Shown here: in pieces, positions 36,443 to 44,506 of the stretch
How positions within the stretch are numbered: position 1 is the stretch's first letter
Layout of the letters: every line of letters starts with the position of its first letter
Source: Desulfovibrio sp. ZJ369
GTDB taxonomy: Bacteria > Desulfobacterota > Desulfovibrionia > Desulfovibrionales > Desulfovibrionaceae
Direction: 5' to 3'
Length of the DNA: 64,000 nt
Assembly (NCBI RefSeq): GCF_011039085.1
Contig: NZ_JAAKEI010000004.1
Coordinates: 62,001 to 126,000 of the forward strand
The notes under the pieces: model-generated
The model's database searches: none
Seen by the model: only the letters and a program-made list of their open reading frames with translations
Told to the model about the DNA's origin: nothing
Position numbers and translations under genes: made by a program

Positions 36443-36871
36443 GAGCTTGCTGCCCCGATTGGAAGATTAGACTGTGTCGTGTAATCCGACTTTTCCGTTC
36501 ACTGGGTGCCCGGTGGGGGGTGGGAGTACGAGTCTTCACCAAGAAGAAAATTGACGTGTCCGGATACTATCCGAAAAGGCTTGTTCGCACAATGTGACCT
36601 CTTGGGCCGAACCGAGGCCAAAGGCTCTCTTCTCTCCCCATGCCCGGACTATGGGGGTAGCGTTGCCGCTCCCGTAACCTGTCTGCCTGCCGGGCAATAG
36701 CGCGTTCAACTTGATCAACGATCTATTTACCTTACTGTATCTTTTGATGAAATCAATTTTTACCTTTTGGAGTAATAAAAAGTCCTTCGTCAATCTCCAT
36801 TGGAAGATATTTCTGTCTTCTGCCTCGCCTTACTTTAAAGTACACCTTGCCAGACAAAATTGGCGTTGCCT
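36443..36871. other. Gene-free, partly AT-rich stretch upstream of the hsdR operon
   Basis: About 430 bases that must hold the promoter of the island restriction operon. Short frames on both strands (for example 36536-36793 minus) have no recognisable family and no ribosome site. No certain promoter hexamers can be called. Confidence 0.4.
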
Positions 36872-37222
36872 TCACAGCTCATCATCCGCTCTATCAGCAA
36901 CAATGAAGTTCGTTGTTCGTGGTGCGCAGGCGGGCCGGGGCGTGTCTCTCTTTTGGGCTTTCTGTCCTTCCCGTTGCCGTCGGGCCTCGGTCAGATATTT
37001 GGGCAGGATTTGGGCCTTCACTTCAATGCCTTTTTCATGCAGCTTCTCGACGAGCTCCTAGGTGTCAAAACCGCGCTTTTTCATCCGTTCCAGCGTCGGG
37101 GCAAGGGCGAAGATGGCCTGCTTCACGGTCATGGTACGGTTTCCGTCCAGCGTGACGGTGGCGGGCTTGAGTGTGGCGAACTCCTGTCGGATTTCTTTCA
37201 GTTGGGCTGTGGTGATGCTCAT
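36872..37222 (-). pseudogene. Small plasmid/ICE-type protein gene with an internal amber stop
   Basis: A 117-codon frame starts MSITTAQLKEIRQEFATLKP (GATAAGGATC ribosome site before ATG at 37222), is interrupted by TAG at 37058-37060 after KKRGFDT, and then continues in frame as ELVEKLHEKGIEVKAQILPK to a TGA at 36872. The continuous coding character on both sides of the TAG points to a single CAG-to-TAG change. Similar small helical proteins occur beside mobilisation or replication genes on plasmids; function is not assigned. Confidence 0.6.
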
Positions 37223-37377
37223 GATCCTTATCTCTTGGGATTGGCGGGGCGTGACCCCGGTTTTGTCTTTTGCCTTTGGCGGTCAAGCGGCACGCTTGCA
37301 CATTTGCTTTCGCAGAAAGCATAATGTGCTATGGCTCACATCTGAGCCGAGATTCCCGGCGGATGGTCAGCGCATCC

Positions 37378-37560
37378 TTAAGCGATGGTGTTGCGGCACG
37401 GCTTCCTGCTCTGGGGAATGAGCCGTTCACGCTCAACCTCCGCTTGCCGGGCCTCCGCTTCCTGACGCTCGCTCTGGCGTTAGCGTCGGAACTGCTCGGC
37501 CCGTTTGCACTCCACGAAGTCGAGATGCCACTGCCGATCGCTTATGGGGTTCTCGTTCAT
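37378..37560 (-). pseudogene. Short charged helical gene after the integrase, with in-frame stop
   Basis: The ATG overlaps the integrase stop by four bases (37557-37560). The frame reads MNENPISDRQWHLDFVECKR, meets TAA at 37480-37482, then continues as RQSERQEAEARQAEVERERL to a final TAA at 37378. The Gln/Glu/Arg-rich helix resembles small plasmid accessory proteins. The internal stop suggests decay or a very short product. Confidence 0.45.
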
Positions 37561-38774
37561 GCTTCCGCCTCGGGGGTGGTTTCTTCTGAGGGACAGCCCT
37601 TCAATTTTGTTAAAAAGTCGGCCCACTCTTGCATCATTTTCCGGCGTTCAGGCAGATACTCCGCATAATTGTACGCCGCCCGCACTTCATTTTGTTCACC
37701 GTGGGCAAGCTGCCTTTCTATCCAGTCCCGATTGTAGCCGAGTTCATTCAAGAGGGTTGACGCAATGGAGCGGAAGCCGTGCACGCTCATTTCCTGTTTC
37801 TGATAGCCCATACGCCGGAGGGCGTTGAGCATGGTCGCATCGGAAATGGGCCGTACCTCCGTGCGGATGGAGGGGAAAAGGTATTTTCCCTCGCCGGAGT
37901 ATTTCTGAAGTTCTCGAAGAATGGACAGTGCCTGTTCGGACAAGGGCACAAGATGCTGTCGCCGCATTTTCATGCGTTCGGCAGGGATGCGCCATTCCTT
38001 TGCCTCAAGGTCAAACTCCTTCCACTGGGCGGCCCGCAACTCCGTGGGACGGGTGAAGACCAGCGGAGCCAGTTTCAGGGCACAGACCAGAGGGAAATAA
38101 CCTTCGTAGGCGTCGATGTCCCGCAAAAGCTGGCCGACTTTCTCCGGCTCCAGCACCGCCGCCCGGTGGACGGTTTTTCTCGGCCGCAAGGCTCCCCGCA
38201 GATCGGCCGCGACGTTGTGCTTCGCCCGGCCCGTGATGACCGCATAGCGGAAAACCTGGCTGATGATTTGCAGGACACGTCGGGCCGTCTCATGGTTTCC
38301 CCGCTGCTCCAGCGGTTTGACCACAGTCATGACATCCCGTGTTTCCAGTTTGGCTATGTGCGTTTTGCCGATGGCCGGAAAGATGTACGTCTCCAGCCTG
38401 TACATGACGGTTCCCTGATGTTTTTCGGAAAACTCGGCCATGCGGGCTTCATGCCACTCTTTGGCAATGTTCTGGAAACTCTCGCGCTCGGCTGTGATTC
38501 TGGCCAGCCTGGCCTCCCGCTTCTGCTCGGAAGGATCAACGCCTTTGGCCAGCAGACGCCTGGCCTCCTCGCGCCGCTCTCTGGCATCGCGGAGCGAGAC
38601 GGCGGGGTATTCCCCAAAGCTGAGCAGCTTGCTCTTGCCGTCAAAGCGGTAGGCCATGCGCCACAATTTGCTGCCGCTGGTGGGCACATAGAGAAACAGA
38701 CCGCCGCCATCGAAATACTTGCGGGGCTTCACGTCGGGTTTCAGACTGCGGATGTGGGTATCGGTAAGAGGCAT
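37557..38774 (-). CDS. int: Tyrosine-type integrase of the tRNA-Glu island (P4-like, DUF4102)
   Basis: 405 residues from the ATG at 38774, which has GGGAG five bases upstream. The N-terminal DUF4102 domain (MPLTDTHIRSLKPDVKPRKY, DGGGLFLYV) is followed by a SAM-like core-binding domain and the catalytic domain with Arg in FTRPTELRAAQW, HGFRSIASTLLNE (HxxR), AHGEQNEVRAAYNY (His and the nucleophilic Tyr). All catalytic residues are present. The gene lies next to the tRNA-Glu 3' end that it presumably targets and matches the usual layout of P4-type islands. Confidence 0.93.
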   Translation of the reverse strand: MPLTDTHIRSLKPDVKPRKYFDGGGLFLYVPTSGSKLWRMAYRFDGKSKLLSFGEYPAVSLRDARERREEARRLLAKGVDPSEQKREARLARITAERESFQNIAKEWHEARMAEFSEKHQGTVMYRLETYIFPAIGKTHIAKLETRDVMTVVKPLEQRGNHETARRVLQIISQVFRYAVITGRAKHNVAADLRGALRPRKTVHRAAVLEPEKVGQLLRDIDAYEGYFPLVCALKLAPLVFTRPTELRAAQWKEFDLEAKEWRIPAERMKMRRQHLVPLSEQALSILRELQKYSGEGKYLFPSIRTEVRPISDATMLNALRRMGYQKQEMSVHGFRSIASTLLNELGYNRDWIERQLAHGEQNEVRAAYNYAEYLPERRKMMQEWADFLTKLKGCPSEETTPEAEA

Positions 38775-38949
38775 GGGCACTCCCTGGCTGTTGGTGGACA
38801 AAGAGATGCCTACATGGACAAAAATATTTGTATTCCGTCAGGTTACGCATGTAGATATCGGAACTGTCGTACCACATTTCTACCTACGGATATACCCACA
38901 AAATGTTTGGATGCAAACGGACGGGGCTGGACTTCAGGAAACCGTACTG

Positions 38950-39000
38950 GAGGGAAAAAATGAAGAATGCCAAGGCTTTTTAGACCTTGGCATTCTTCTT
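38950..39000 (-). terminator. Terminator between tRNA-Glu and the integrase
   Basis: Long arms AAGAATGCCAAGG (38963-38975) and CCTTGGCATTCTT (38985-38997). In the minus direction the stem is followed by CATTTTTTCCC. It lies inside the island, just after the tRNA, so it probably ends tRNA transcription and insulates int. Confidence 0.8.
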
Positions 39001-39012
39001 TGTACCTCAATT

Positions 39013-39030
39013 TGGCGTCACCAACGGGAT
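39013..39030. repeat. Right attachment-site repeat (att), 3' end of tRNA-Glu
   Basis: TGGCGTCACCAACGGGAT, identical to 28012-28029. It includes the encoded CCA end and the acceptor/T-arm bases of the tRNA. Confidence 0.9.
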
Positions 39031-39088
39031 TTGAACCCGTCTTAACGGCTTGAGAGGCCGCCGTCCTAACCGGATAGACGATGGTGAC
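39013..39088 (-). tRNA. tRNA-Glu (CTC anticodon)
   Basis: 76 bases including the encoded CCA. Acceptor arms are GTCACCA and TGGTGAC. The anticodon arm is GCGGC-CTCTCAA-GCCGT with anticodon CTC, and the T-arm contains GGTTCAAATCC. It is the integration target of the 11-kb island; the 3' 18 bases are duplicated at 28012. Confidence 0.92.
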
Positions 39089-39283
39089 AGCGCAGTCAGT
39101 AGTAAAGATAACGGCTCGCTTTGTCAAGCCTTGGATGTAACCTTCTTGTCGCCCGCGTAAACATTGCCGGATGCGGGCTCCTGATGTTATCAAGAACGGC
39201 GGGTAGGTTTTTCTCGTCGCCCTCTCCCGGACTTCCGCAGCGTCTTGTTTTTATCGAAAGAAAATGAAGGAAAAAGATCTGCC

Positions 39284-40819
39284 ATGAACCTGCGCCCTTG
39301 CGTGTCCCCCAGATTTGAAACATTTTGCCCGGCCTGCCGTGGCATGCGGTCCGGCGGCCCGTTTTCGCAACGGTTTTTGCCTCTCCTCCCCTCCGGCCCT
39401 GCATCTGCCGGCAGCTCGCGCGCCGCAGCACAGCGGCCTTTTGCCGTCAGGGCCCCCAGAGTCCTTGGAATGGCTCTGCTGTTGTTCAGCCTGCTTTGGC
39501 TGGCAGGTTGCGGCGGCAAGCGGATGCCCACGCGGGAAGGGGATCTGCCCCGATGGATGGGCACGGTGGCGGATCAACGGCAGTTCCCCCAGGATCTGAA
39601 CGTCTACGCCACAGCCGTCGGCCCGGACAAGCCCCTGCTCGACGCCTCGGAGCAGGCTGCCCAGGATGCGCGCTTCAACCGGATCTTTTTCGGCCCCTGG
39701 GAGATGCGCAAGACCTCCATGCGCAAGCGTGATGTGGCGGCCATTTTTCACAAGGCCCGGGGTTTCAGACACGGCAGTGTGCGCTGGACGCAGGAAGAAT
39801 GGGATCGCCTCGGCCGCAATGCCAACCTGCGCGCGTTTCCTTCGCGGGGGCAAGCGGCCATCACCTTGCGCAACACGGATCTGCGCGAGATGCCCACCCA
39901 TGAAAGCCGCTTTGCCGAGCCCACGCCGGACCCCAAAGCCAATCCTTTTGACTATTTTCAGTATGCTCTTCTGCCGCCGGGCACGCCTTTGCTCATCGCG
40001 CATACCAGCCGGGACGGCCGTTGGCATTTTGTGGAATGCCCGGTGGCAGGCGGATGGGTGGATGCCCAGGACGTCGCTCCCGTGGATGAAAGCTTCAGGC
40101 AGGCCTACCGTACGGGGCGCTACGCGGCGCTGCTGCGCGACAAGGTGCGTCTGCCCGGCACGGGCCGCAAGCGTGGCGACAGTCAGGCCAATATCGGCAC
40201 GATCCTGCCGCTGGCCGGTGAAAATGCCGACGGCGGCCTGCGGGTGCTGGTTCCGGTCAGGAGTTCGGGCGGCATGGCCCAAATCGCGGAGATCGATCTT
40301 GCCGCGGGCGATGCTCGGCCCAAGCCCCTGCCGCTCACGCCCGGTAATGTGGCGCGTGTGGGCAATGTGATGATGGGGCAGCGCTATGGCTGGGGCGGCA
40401 TGTTTGGCGAGCGGGACTGCTCGGCCCTGACCCGCGAGCTCTTTACCCCCTTCGGGCTGTGGCTGCCGCGCAATTCCGGCGCGCAAGCGCGCATGGGCGT
40501 GGTGCAGTCCCTGGAAGGCCTGAGCTTCAAGGAAAAAGAAAGTGTCATTCTGCGTAGCGGCGTGCCGTTTCTCAGCCTTGTGGGCATGCGCGGCCATATT
40601 GTCTTGTATGTGGGCAGATATAAGAATCGCCCGGCCATTTTTCACAATGTCTGGGGCGTGCGCACCATTGAGGAAGGCAACGATGACGCGCGTTTTGTCA
40701 TCGGCAGGGCCGTGGTGACCTCCATCACTCCCGGCGCGGAGCTGAAAAACCTGTACCGGGCCACGACCTTTGCGGATCGGCTGCGCACCTTGTCCACGCT
40801 TTCGGGTGCACGGCCTTGA
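39284..40819 (+). CDS. SH3b-NlpC/P60 lipoprotein, gamma-D-glutamyl-L-diamino acid endopeptidase type
   Basis: 511 residues from the ATG at 39284. A lipobox-like LLWLAGCGGK follows a hydrophobic helix, suggesting an outer- or inner-membrane lipoprotein. Because the pre-helix region would be about 60 residues, a start at 39470 is possible. Two SH3b domains (about residues 190-350) precede an NlpC/P60 domain: GWGGMFGERDCSALTRELF carries the catalytic Cys and GMRGHIVLYVG the His. The architecture matches the D. vulgaris cell-wall endopeptidase of known structure, which cuts between D-Glu and the diamino acid of stem peptides. The stop overlaps the next gene's TTG start. Confidence 0.85.
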   Translation: MNLRPCVSPRFETFCPACRGMRSGGPFSQRFLPLLPSGPASAGSSRAAAQRPFAVRAPRVLGMALLLFSLLWLAGCGGKRMPTREGDLPRWMGTVADQRQFPQDLNVYATAVGPDKPLLDASEQAAQDARFNRIFFGPWEMRKTSMRKRDVAAIFHKARGFRHGSVRWTQEEWDRLGRNANLRAFPSRGQAAITLRNTDLREMPTHESRFAEPTPDPKANPFDYFQYALLPPGTPLLIAHTSRDGRWHFVECPVAGGWVDAQDVAPVDESFRQAYRTGRYAALLRDKVRLPGTGRKRGDSQANIGTILPLAGENADGGLRVLVPVRSSGGMAQIAEIDLAAGDARPKPLPLTPGNVARVGNVMMGQRYGWGGMFGERDCSALTRELFTPFGLWLPRNSGAQARMGVVQSLEGLSFKEKESVILRSGVPFLSLVGMRGHIVLYVGRYKNRPAIFHNVWGVRTIEEGNDDARFVIGRAVVTSITPGAELKNLYRATTFADRLRTLSTLSGARP

Positions 40820-42390
40820 GCGACATTGATATTCTGATTACGGCACAAAACGCCGGGCAGCGTCTGGATCGCGTGCTGCGGGACGCCGCGCCCGCGCTTT
40901 CCCGGTCTGCTCTGCAAAAAGCCGTGCTGGCCGGGCATTGCCTGGCTGACGGTCTGCCTCTGCTCAGGCCCGACGCCAGGACGCGCTTGGGGCAGCGCCT
41001 TGTTCTGCGCCTGCCGGAGGCCAAAAGCACGCTCCAGGCCGAGGATGGCGAGCTGGAACTGCTCTGGCAGGACGAGCATCTTGTGGTCTGCAACAAGCCT
41101 GCCGGGCTGACCGTACACCCCTGCCCTTCCTGCCCGGAGCGCACCCTGGTGCAACGCCTGCTCGGGCGCTTTCCGCAACTGGCAAAGCTCGAAGGCCTGC
41201 GACCCGGCATTGTGCACCGGCTGGACAAAGACACCAGCGGGCTTTTGCTCGTGGCTCTGGACGAACCCGCGCGGCTTGCGTTGAGCGCGTCTTTTGCGCG
41301 TCGCGAGGTGAGCAAGGAATATCTGGCTCTGGTCAGCGGGCTGCCGCCTGCCACCGGAGAATGCCGGGAACCGCTGGGCCGTCACCCCACCGCCAAAATC
41401 AAAATGGCCGTGCTGCCAGAGGCGCGCGGCGGCAAGCCCGCGCACAGCCAGTGGACGCGGCTCTGGAGCGCGCCCGATCAGGCTGTCTCGCTGCTGGCCG
41501 TGCGCATTCACACCGGCCGCACGCACCAGATCCGCGTGCATCTCGCTCATTTGGGCTATCCCTTGCTGGGCGACAGGCTCTATGCGCCCAAAGAAATACA
41601 GGCCAAGGCCCCGCGCCAGATGCTGCACGCCTGGCGTCTGGCCTTCCGGCATCCCGGCACAGGCGAGGAACTGCGCTTCAACTGTCCGCCGCCCGGCGAT
41701 CTGCCTGCCGCGGCCCTGGCCGCCTGCCGCCGCACGCAGCGCGTGGTGATCACAGGCAATCCGGGCAGCGGCAAGTCCGCGTTGACAAAGGAGTTGAGCC
41801 TTCTTGGCGTGCCCGTGCTCAGCGCCGACGCGGTTGTGGCGGCCCTCTACGCGCCTCGCGGCGAGGCCGCAGACTGGATCGGACGACGCTGGGGCACAGA
41901 CCTGCTGGCCGCGGACGGCGGCGTGGACAAAACCGCCCTGCTCTCTGCCATGCGCGGCAATGCCGACCTGCGCCGCGAAGTGGAAAACATGGTGCATGCC
42001 CTGGTACGCGAGGCCCTGGAAGCCTTCTGGAAAAAACAGGAGGCCTTGGGCGCGCCGCTGGCTGTGGCGGAAGTGCCGTTGTACTTCGAATGCGGCTGGC
42101 AAAACATTTTTTCTCCCCGGCCGCTGAGCGTAGGCGTGCATTGTCCCCTGCCGCTGCGCATTGGCCGGATCATGGCTGGCCGTGGCTGGAGCGAGGAGAA
42201 AGCCGCCGCGCTGGAGGCCTGGCAATGGCCTGAAGCGCGCAAACAGGCGGCCTGCGATCTGCTTGTGGACAACAGCGGTCCACAAACGGCCCTGGAAGCT
42301 GCCGCCCGCCGCCTGCTGGAAACGCTGGAGGAACGCCGCCGCAGGGAGGAGGAAAAACAAGAGAAGACGCTCCAGCGTCTCTGGAGCTGA
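40816..42390 (+). CDS. Fusion: RluD-type pseudouridine synthase plus dephospho-CoA kinase
   Basis: 524 residues from a TTG start overlapping the previous stop. Residues 1-80 form an S4-like RNA-binding domain. Residues about 85-295 are an RluA/RluD pseudouridine synthase with catalytic Asp in GIVHRLDKDTSGLLLVA and the motif HTGRTHQIRVHLAHLGYPLLGD. Residues about 310-505 are a CoaE-like kinase with Walker A ITGNPGSGKSALTKEL and downstream SADAVVAALY and EVPLYFECGW. It would modify 23S rRNA uridines and carry out the last step of CoA synthesis in one protein. The same fusion is known in Desulfovibrio. The C-terminal tail is a charged helix. Confidence 0.9.
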   Translation: MSDIDILITAQNAGQRLDRVLRDAAPALSRSALQKAVLAGHCLADGLPLLRPDARTRLGQRLVLRLPEAKSTLQAEDGELELLWQDEHLVVCNKPAGLTVHPCPSCPERTLVQRLLGRFPQLAKLEGLRPGIVHRLDKDTSGLLLVALDEPARLALSASFARREVSKEYLALVSGLPPATGECREPLGRHPTAKIKMAVLPEARGGKPAHSQWTRLWSAPDQAVSLLAVRIHTGRTHQIRVHLAHLGYPLLGDRLYAPKEIQAKAPRQMLHAWRLAFRHPGTGEELRFNCPPPGDLPAAALAACRRTQRVVITGNPGSGKSALTKELSLLGVPVLSADAVVAALYAPRGEAADWIGRRWGTDLLAADGGVDKTALLSAMRGNADLRREVENMVHALVREALEAFWKKQEALGAPLAVAEVPLYFECGWQNIFSPRPLSVGVHCPLPLRIGRIMAGRGWSEEKAAALEAWQWPEARKQAACDLLVDNSGPQTALEAAARRLLETLEERRRREEEKQEKTLQRLWS

Positions 42391-42438
42391 TCCCTGCGCC
42401 CGCTTTGCGCGGCAGTGGCGCTCGGCCGTTGAAAAAAG

Positions 42439-42508
42439 GAGGGATTCGCCTTTGAGATGGTTCTCTTAAAAAATTCATTGTAATTTTACATGGTTGAGAA
42501 AGGAATTT
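42439..42508. repeat. Left 70-bp direct repeat flanking the GNAT-TraB/radical SAM cassette
   Basis: It begins GAGGGATTCGCCTTTG, contains TAAAAAATTCATT, and ends CATGGTTGAGAAAGGAATTT. It aligns without gaps to 46475-46544 in the same orientation, with 62 of 70 positions identical by direct comparison. Confidence 0.9.
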
Positions 42509-42512
42509 CACT

Positions 42513-43604
42513 CTAGCCTTGATTAATATGTTCCCGGCCGTCCTCTTCGTAGCGTTTGGGACAGGTTCGGCAGGCAAGGGGCGGTTCGGCGGCGCACAGG
42601 CGGGCGCGGTAGTCCGCGTAGGCCGGCTCGTTCCACAATTCCCAGGCGTCGCGGTCGAGAACGGAGCCGAAGGTCTGCCGTCGGTCGCCGGGATGGCCCG
42701 GAGGCACGGCGGCGGGCACGTTGAGGTACACGCAGGGCGACAGCGTGCCGTCGGCGTCCACATATACGGTGTGGGTAGCGTTTTCGCGGCAGACGGGCAG
42801 GGGAAGGGGGCCGGGCAGGGCATAGTGAAAGCCGCGTCCGGCGGATCGGGCACGGGCTGCGGCGTCTTCCAGCAGGGCGCGGGCGGCGCGTAGTCTGGCT
42901 TCGGCCCTGGGCGTGACCGGGGGGGCGAAGGCCAGCGCCTCCTGGCCCGGCGCGGCGATGTAATCCAGTGTGCTGATCACGGCGGCGTGGACGTCCAGTT
43001 CGCTCATGAGTTCGGGCAGCCGGGTCACGGCTTCCATGCGGTCGGCCAGCAGGAGATAAGCAATGTGGATTTCCAAATGTACACCGCCCCGTGCCTTGCG
43101 CACCCGCTGGAGCGTGCGTATGGCTTCCACGGTCCGCGCGAAGGGCACGCCCGCGCGGACGCCGTTGGACGCCGGATCCGTGCCCGCCAGCGAAAAGGCC
43201 ACCACGTCCAGACCTCCGTCCACCAGTCTGGAGGCCGTATCTTCGTCCATACGCAGGCCGCAGGTGGTGGTGGATACCTGACAGCCGGCCCGCCGGGCAA
43301 AGGCCGCAAAGTCGAAAAAGCGGGGGTGCAGCAACGGTTCGCCCCAACCTTGAAGATGGGCCCGGCGGCTGCGACGCAGCAGGGGCCACAGGGCTGCGAC
43401 CACTTCGGCCGACATGGCGCGCGAGCGCCACACCCCGGCCAGAGTCGTATGGGGGCAATAGATGCAGCGCCCCGAACAGGCGGAGGTCACTTCCATTTGG
43501 ACGCAGGACAGAGGGCGCGGCGGGGCCAAGAAGAGGTCGCGCAGTTCCCCCCACAGGCCGGGCCGGAAGGCCGGGTTGTCCAAGGGATCGGGCCGCCCGC
43601 TCAT
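42513..43604 (-). CDS. Radical SAM protein with Cys-rich (SPASM-like) C-terminus
   Basis: 363 residues. The radical SAM cluster motif is CSGRCIYC at residues 43-50. HLQGWGEPLLHPRFFDF is the GGE-type substrate block. The C-terminal region has VCRENATHTVYVDADGTLSP, CVYLN, and CAAEPPLACRTCPKRYEEDG with spacing like an auxiliary SPASM or twitch cluster. Such proteins modify peptides, sugars or cofactors; the substrate is not identifiable. Its ATG overlaps the upstream GNAT gene stop (ATGA at 43601-43604), and it is the last gene of a coupled three-gene cassette. Its stop is followed within five bases by a 70-bp direct repeat. Confidence 0.85.
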   Translation of the reverse strand: MSGRPDPLDNPAFRPGLWGELRDLFLAPPRPLSCVQMEVTSACSGRCIYCPHTTLAGVWRSRAMSAEVVAALWPLLRRSRRAHLQGWGEPLLHPRFFDFAAFARRAGCQVSTTTCGLRMDEDTASRLVDGGLDVVAFSLAGTDPASNGVRAGVPFARTVEAIRTLQRVRKARGGVHLEIHIAYLLLADRMEAVTRLPELMSELDVHAAVISTLDYIAAPGQEALAFAPPVTPRAEARLRAARALLEDAAARARSAGRGFHYALPGPLPLPVCRENATHTVYVDADGTLSPCVYLNVPAAVPPGHPGDRRQTFGSVLDRDAWELWNEPAYADYRARLCAAEPPLACRTCPKRYEEDGREHINQG

Positions 43605-44506
43605 GATGCGCCTCGTTTGAACAGGGCGGCCAGACGGGCCAGGCATCCCCGCGCCGGAAATTCCCAGGTTGTTTCCAGATAGGGCAGCCAGGGCCGGGCC
43701 TTCCACTTGCGCTTGAAAAAGGCTACGCCGGGATTGATGCCCAACCCCAGGTTCAGCAGCGTGTGGCCCCGTTTGGCCGCTTCGTCCAGCAGGGCGTTCA
43801 GCAGGGCGTCGGAGCAGCCGGGGGGACTGTCCGGCCGCCGGAAGGCGAACATGTAGAAAGCCACGCCGAGGGCGCTGTAGTCGCCTATGGCAAAGGCCCG
43901 CAAAGCGCCGTCCTTCCGTCCGCGTGCCGCGAACAGAAGGGCGTCCGGCGCAGCGGCCAGATAGCGGTCGAGGCGGCCATAAATGTAGCGCGTGCCCTCG
44001 GCCAGGCAGCGGACACGCAGGTAGTCGTCCACCAGGGCTTTGGCTTCCGGCCCCCAATTCTCCACCGCCACCTCGACCTCTCGCCGGGCCCGGCGTACCA
44101 TGTTGCGCACCTTGCCAGATGCGGGCACGAAGGGCGGGGCGGGGGGCAGGTCCAAGGCCCACCAGGCATCCGCTGCACCGGTTTTGGCTCCGGGCGGGGC
44201 GCAGGCCGGGCGGCGTGGGCCCAAAACCGTGATGCGGCGCGCGGAAGCAGCCACGGCGGCCGCCGAAGCGGCCACGGCTTCTTCCCACGCCTGCGGGGAA
44301 CGCTCCGCGCCGTAGCCGTCGTAGGCTACCAGAATAAAGCCGTCGCCCGCCGCGTATTGCAGAAAGCCCGCAGGTGATACGCCGGGGACAAGCCCGGACA
44401 CGGCCTGCACATAGGCGGGCGCCTGTTCGGGCACCACGGCGGAGGCCGCCAGCCCCGCCACTCCAGACGGGGCCATCACGTCCGGCCGGGGCAACGCCGT
44501 CGTCAT
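43601..44506 (-). CDS. GNAT-like (FemAB/peptidyl-transferase-like) acyltransferase
   Basis: 301 residues. Residues about 130-285 form a GNAT-like fold similar to FemAB/BioF2-type acyltransferases: SGKVRNMVRRARREVEVAVE, then YIYGRLDRYLAAAPDALLFA, and the block LLNLGLGINPGVAFFKRKWK with KRKW at 265-268. The same block occurs in the fused protein upstream (IHLGVGVNEGIRRFKRKWGG), so the two are paralogues. FemAB-type members transfer aminoacyl or acyl groups to amines, for example in cell-wall or peptide modification; the substrate here is unknown. Overlaps of four bases with both neighbours show coupled translation. Confidence 0.75.
   Translation of the reverse strand: MTTALPRPDVMAPSGVAGLAASAVVPEQAPAYVQAVSGLVPGVSPAGFLQYAAGDGFILVAYDGYGAERSPQAWEEAVAASAAAVAASARRITVLGPRRPACAPPGAKTGAADAWWALDLPPAPPFVPASGKVRNMVRRARREVEVAVENWGPEAKALVDDYLRVRCLAEGTRYIYGRLDRYLAAAPDALLFAARGRKDGALRAFAIGDYSALGVAFYMFAFRRPDSPPGCSDALLNALLDEAAKRGHTLLNLGLGINPGVAFFKRKWKARPWLPYLETTWEFPARGCLARLAALFKRGAS

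Larger units (their letters stand above)
28012..39030. mobile_element. 11-kb integrated genomic island in the 3' end of tRNA-Glu (restriction plus toxin-antitoxin cargo)
   Basis: The boundaries are an exact 18-bp direct repeat, TGGCGTCACCAACGGGAT, at 28012-28029 and 39013-39030. The right copy is the 3' end of tRNA-Glu, including the encoded CCA. A tyrosine integrase gene lies directly inside the tRNA end. Cargo: the type I restriction genes hsdR, hsdS and hsdM, an ImmA/IrrE-type protein, a DUF4411 PIN protein, an mrr fragment and two decayed plasmid-like genes. Repeats that reconstitute the tRNA end are what tRNA-targeting integrases leave. No conjugation genes are present, so the island would need help to move between cells. 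Confidence 0.9.

Noticed and set aside
36536-36793. 85-codon minus frame upstream of the hsdR operon
   Set aside because: No ribosome site, no recognised family, mixed composition; treated as non-coding.
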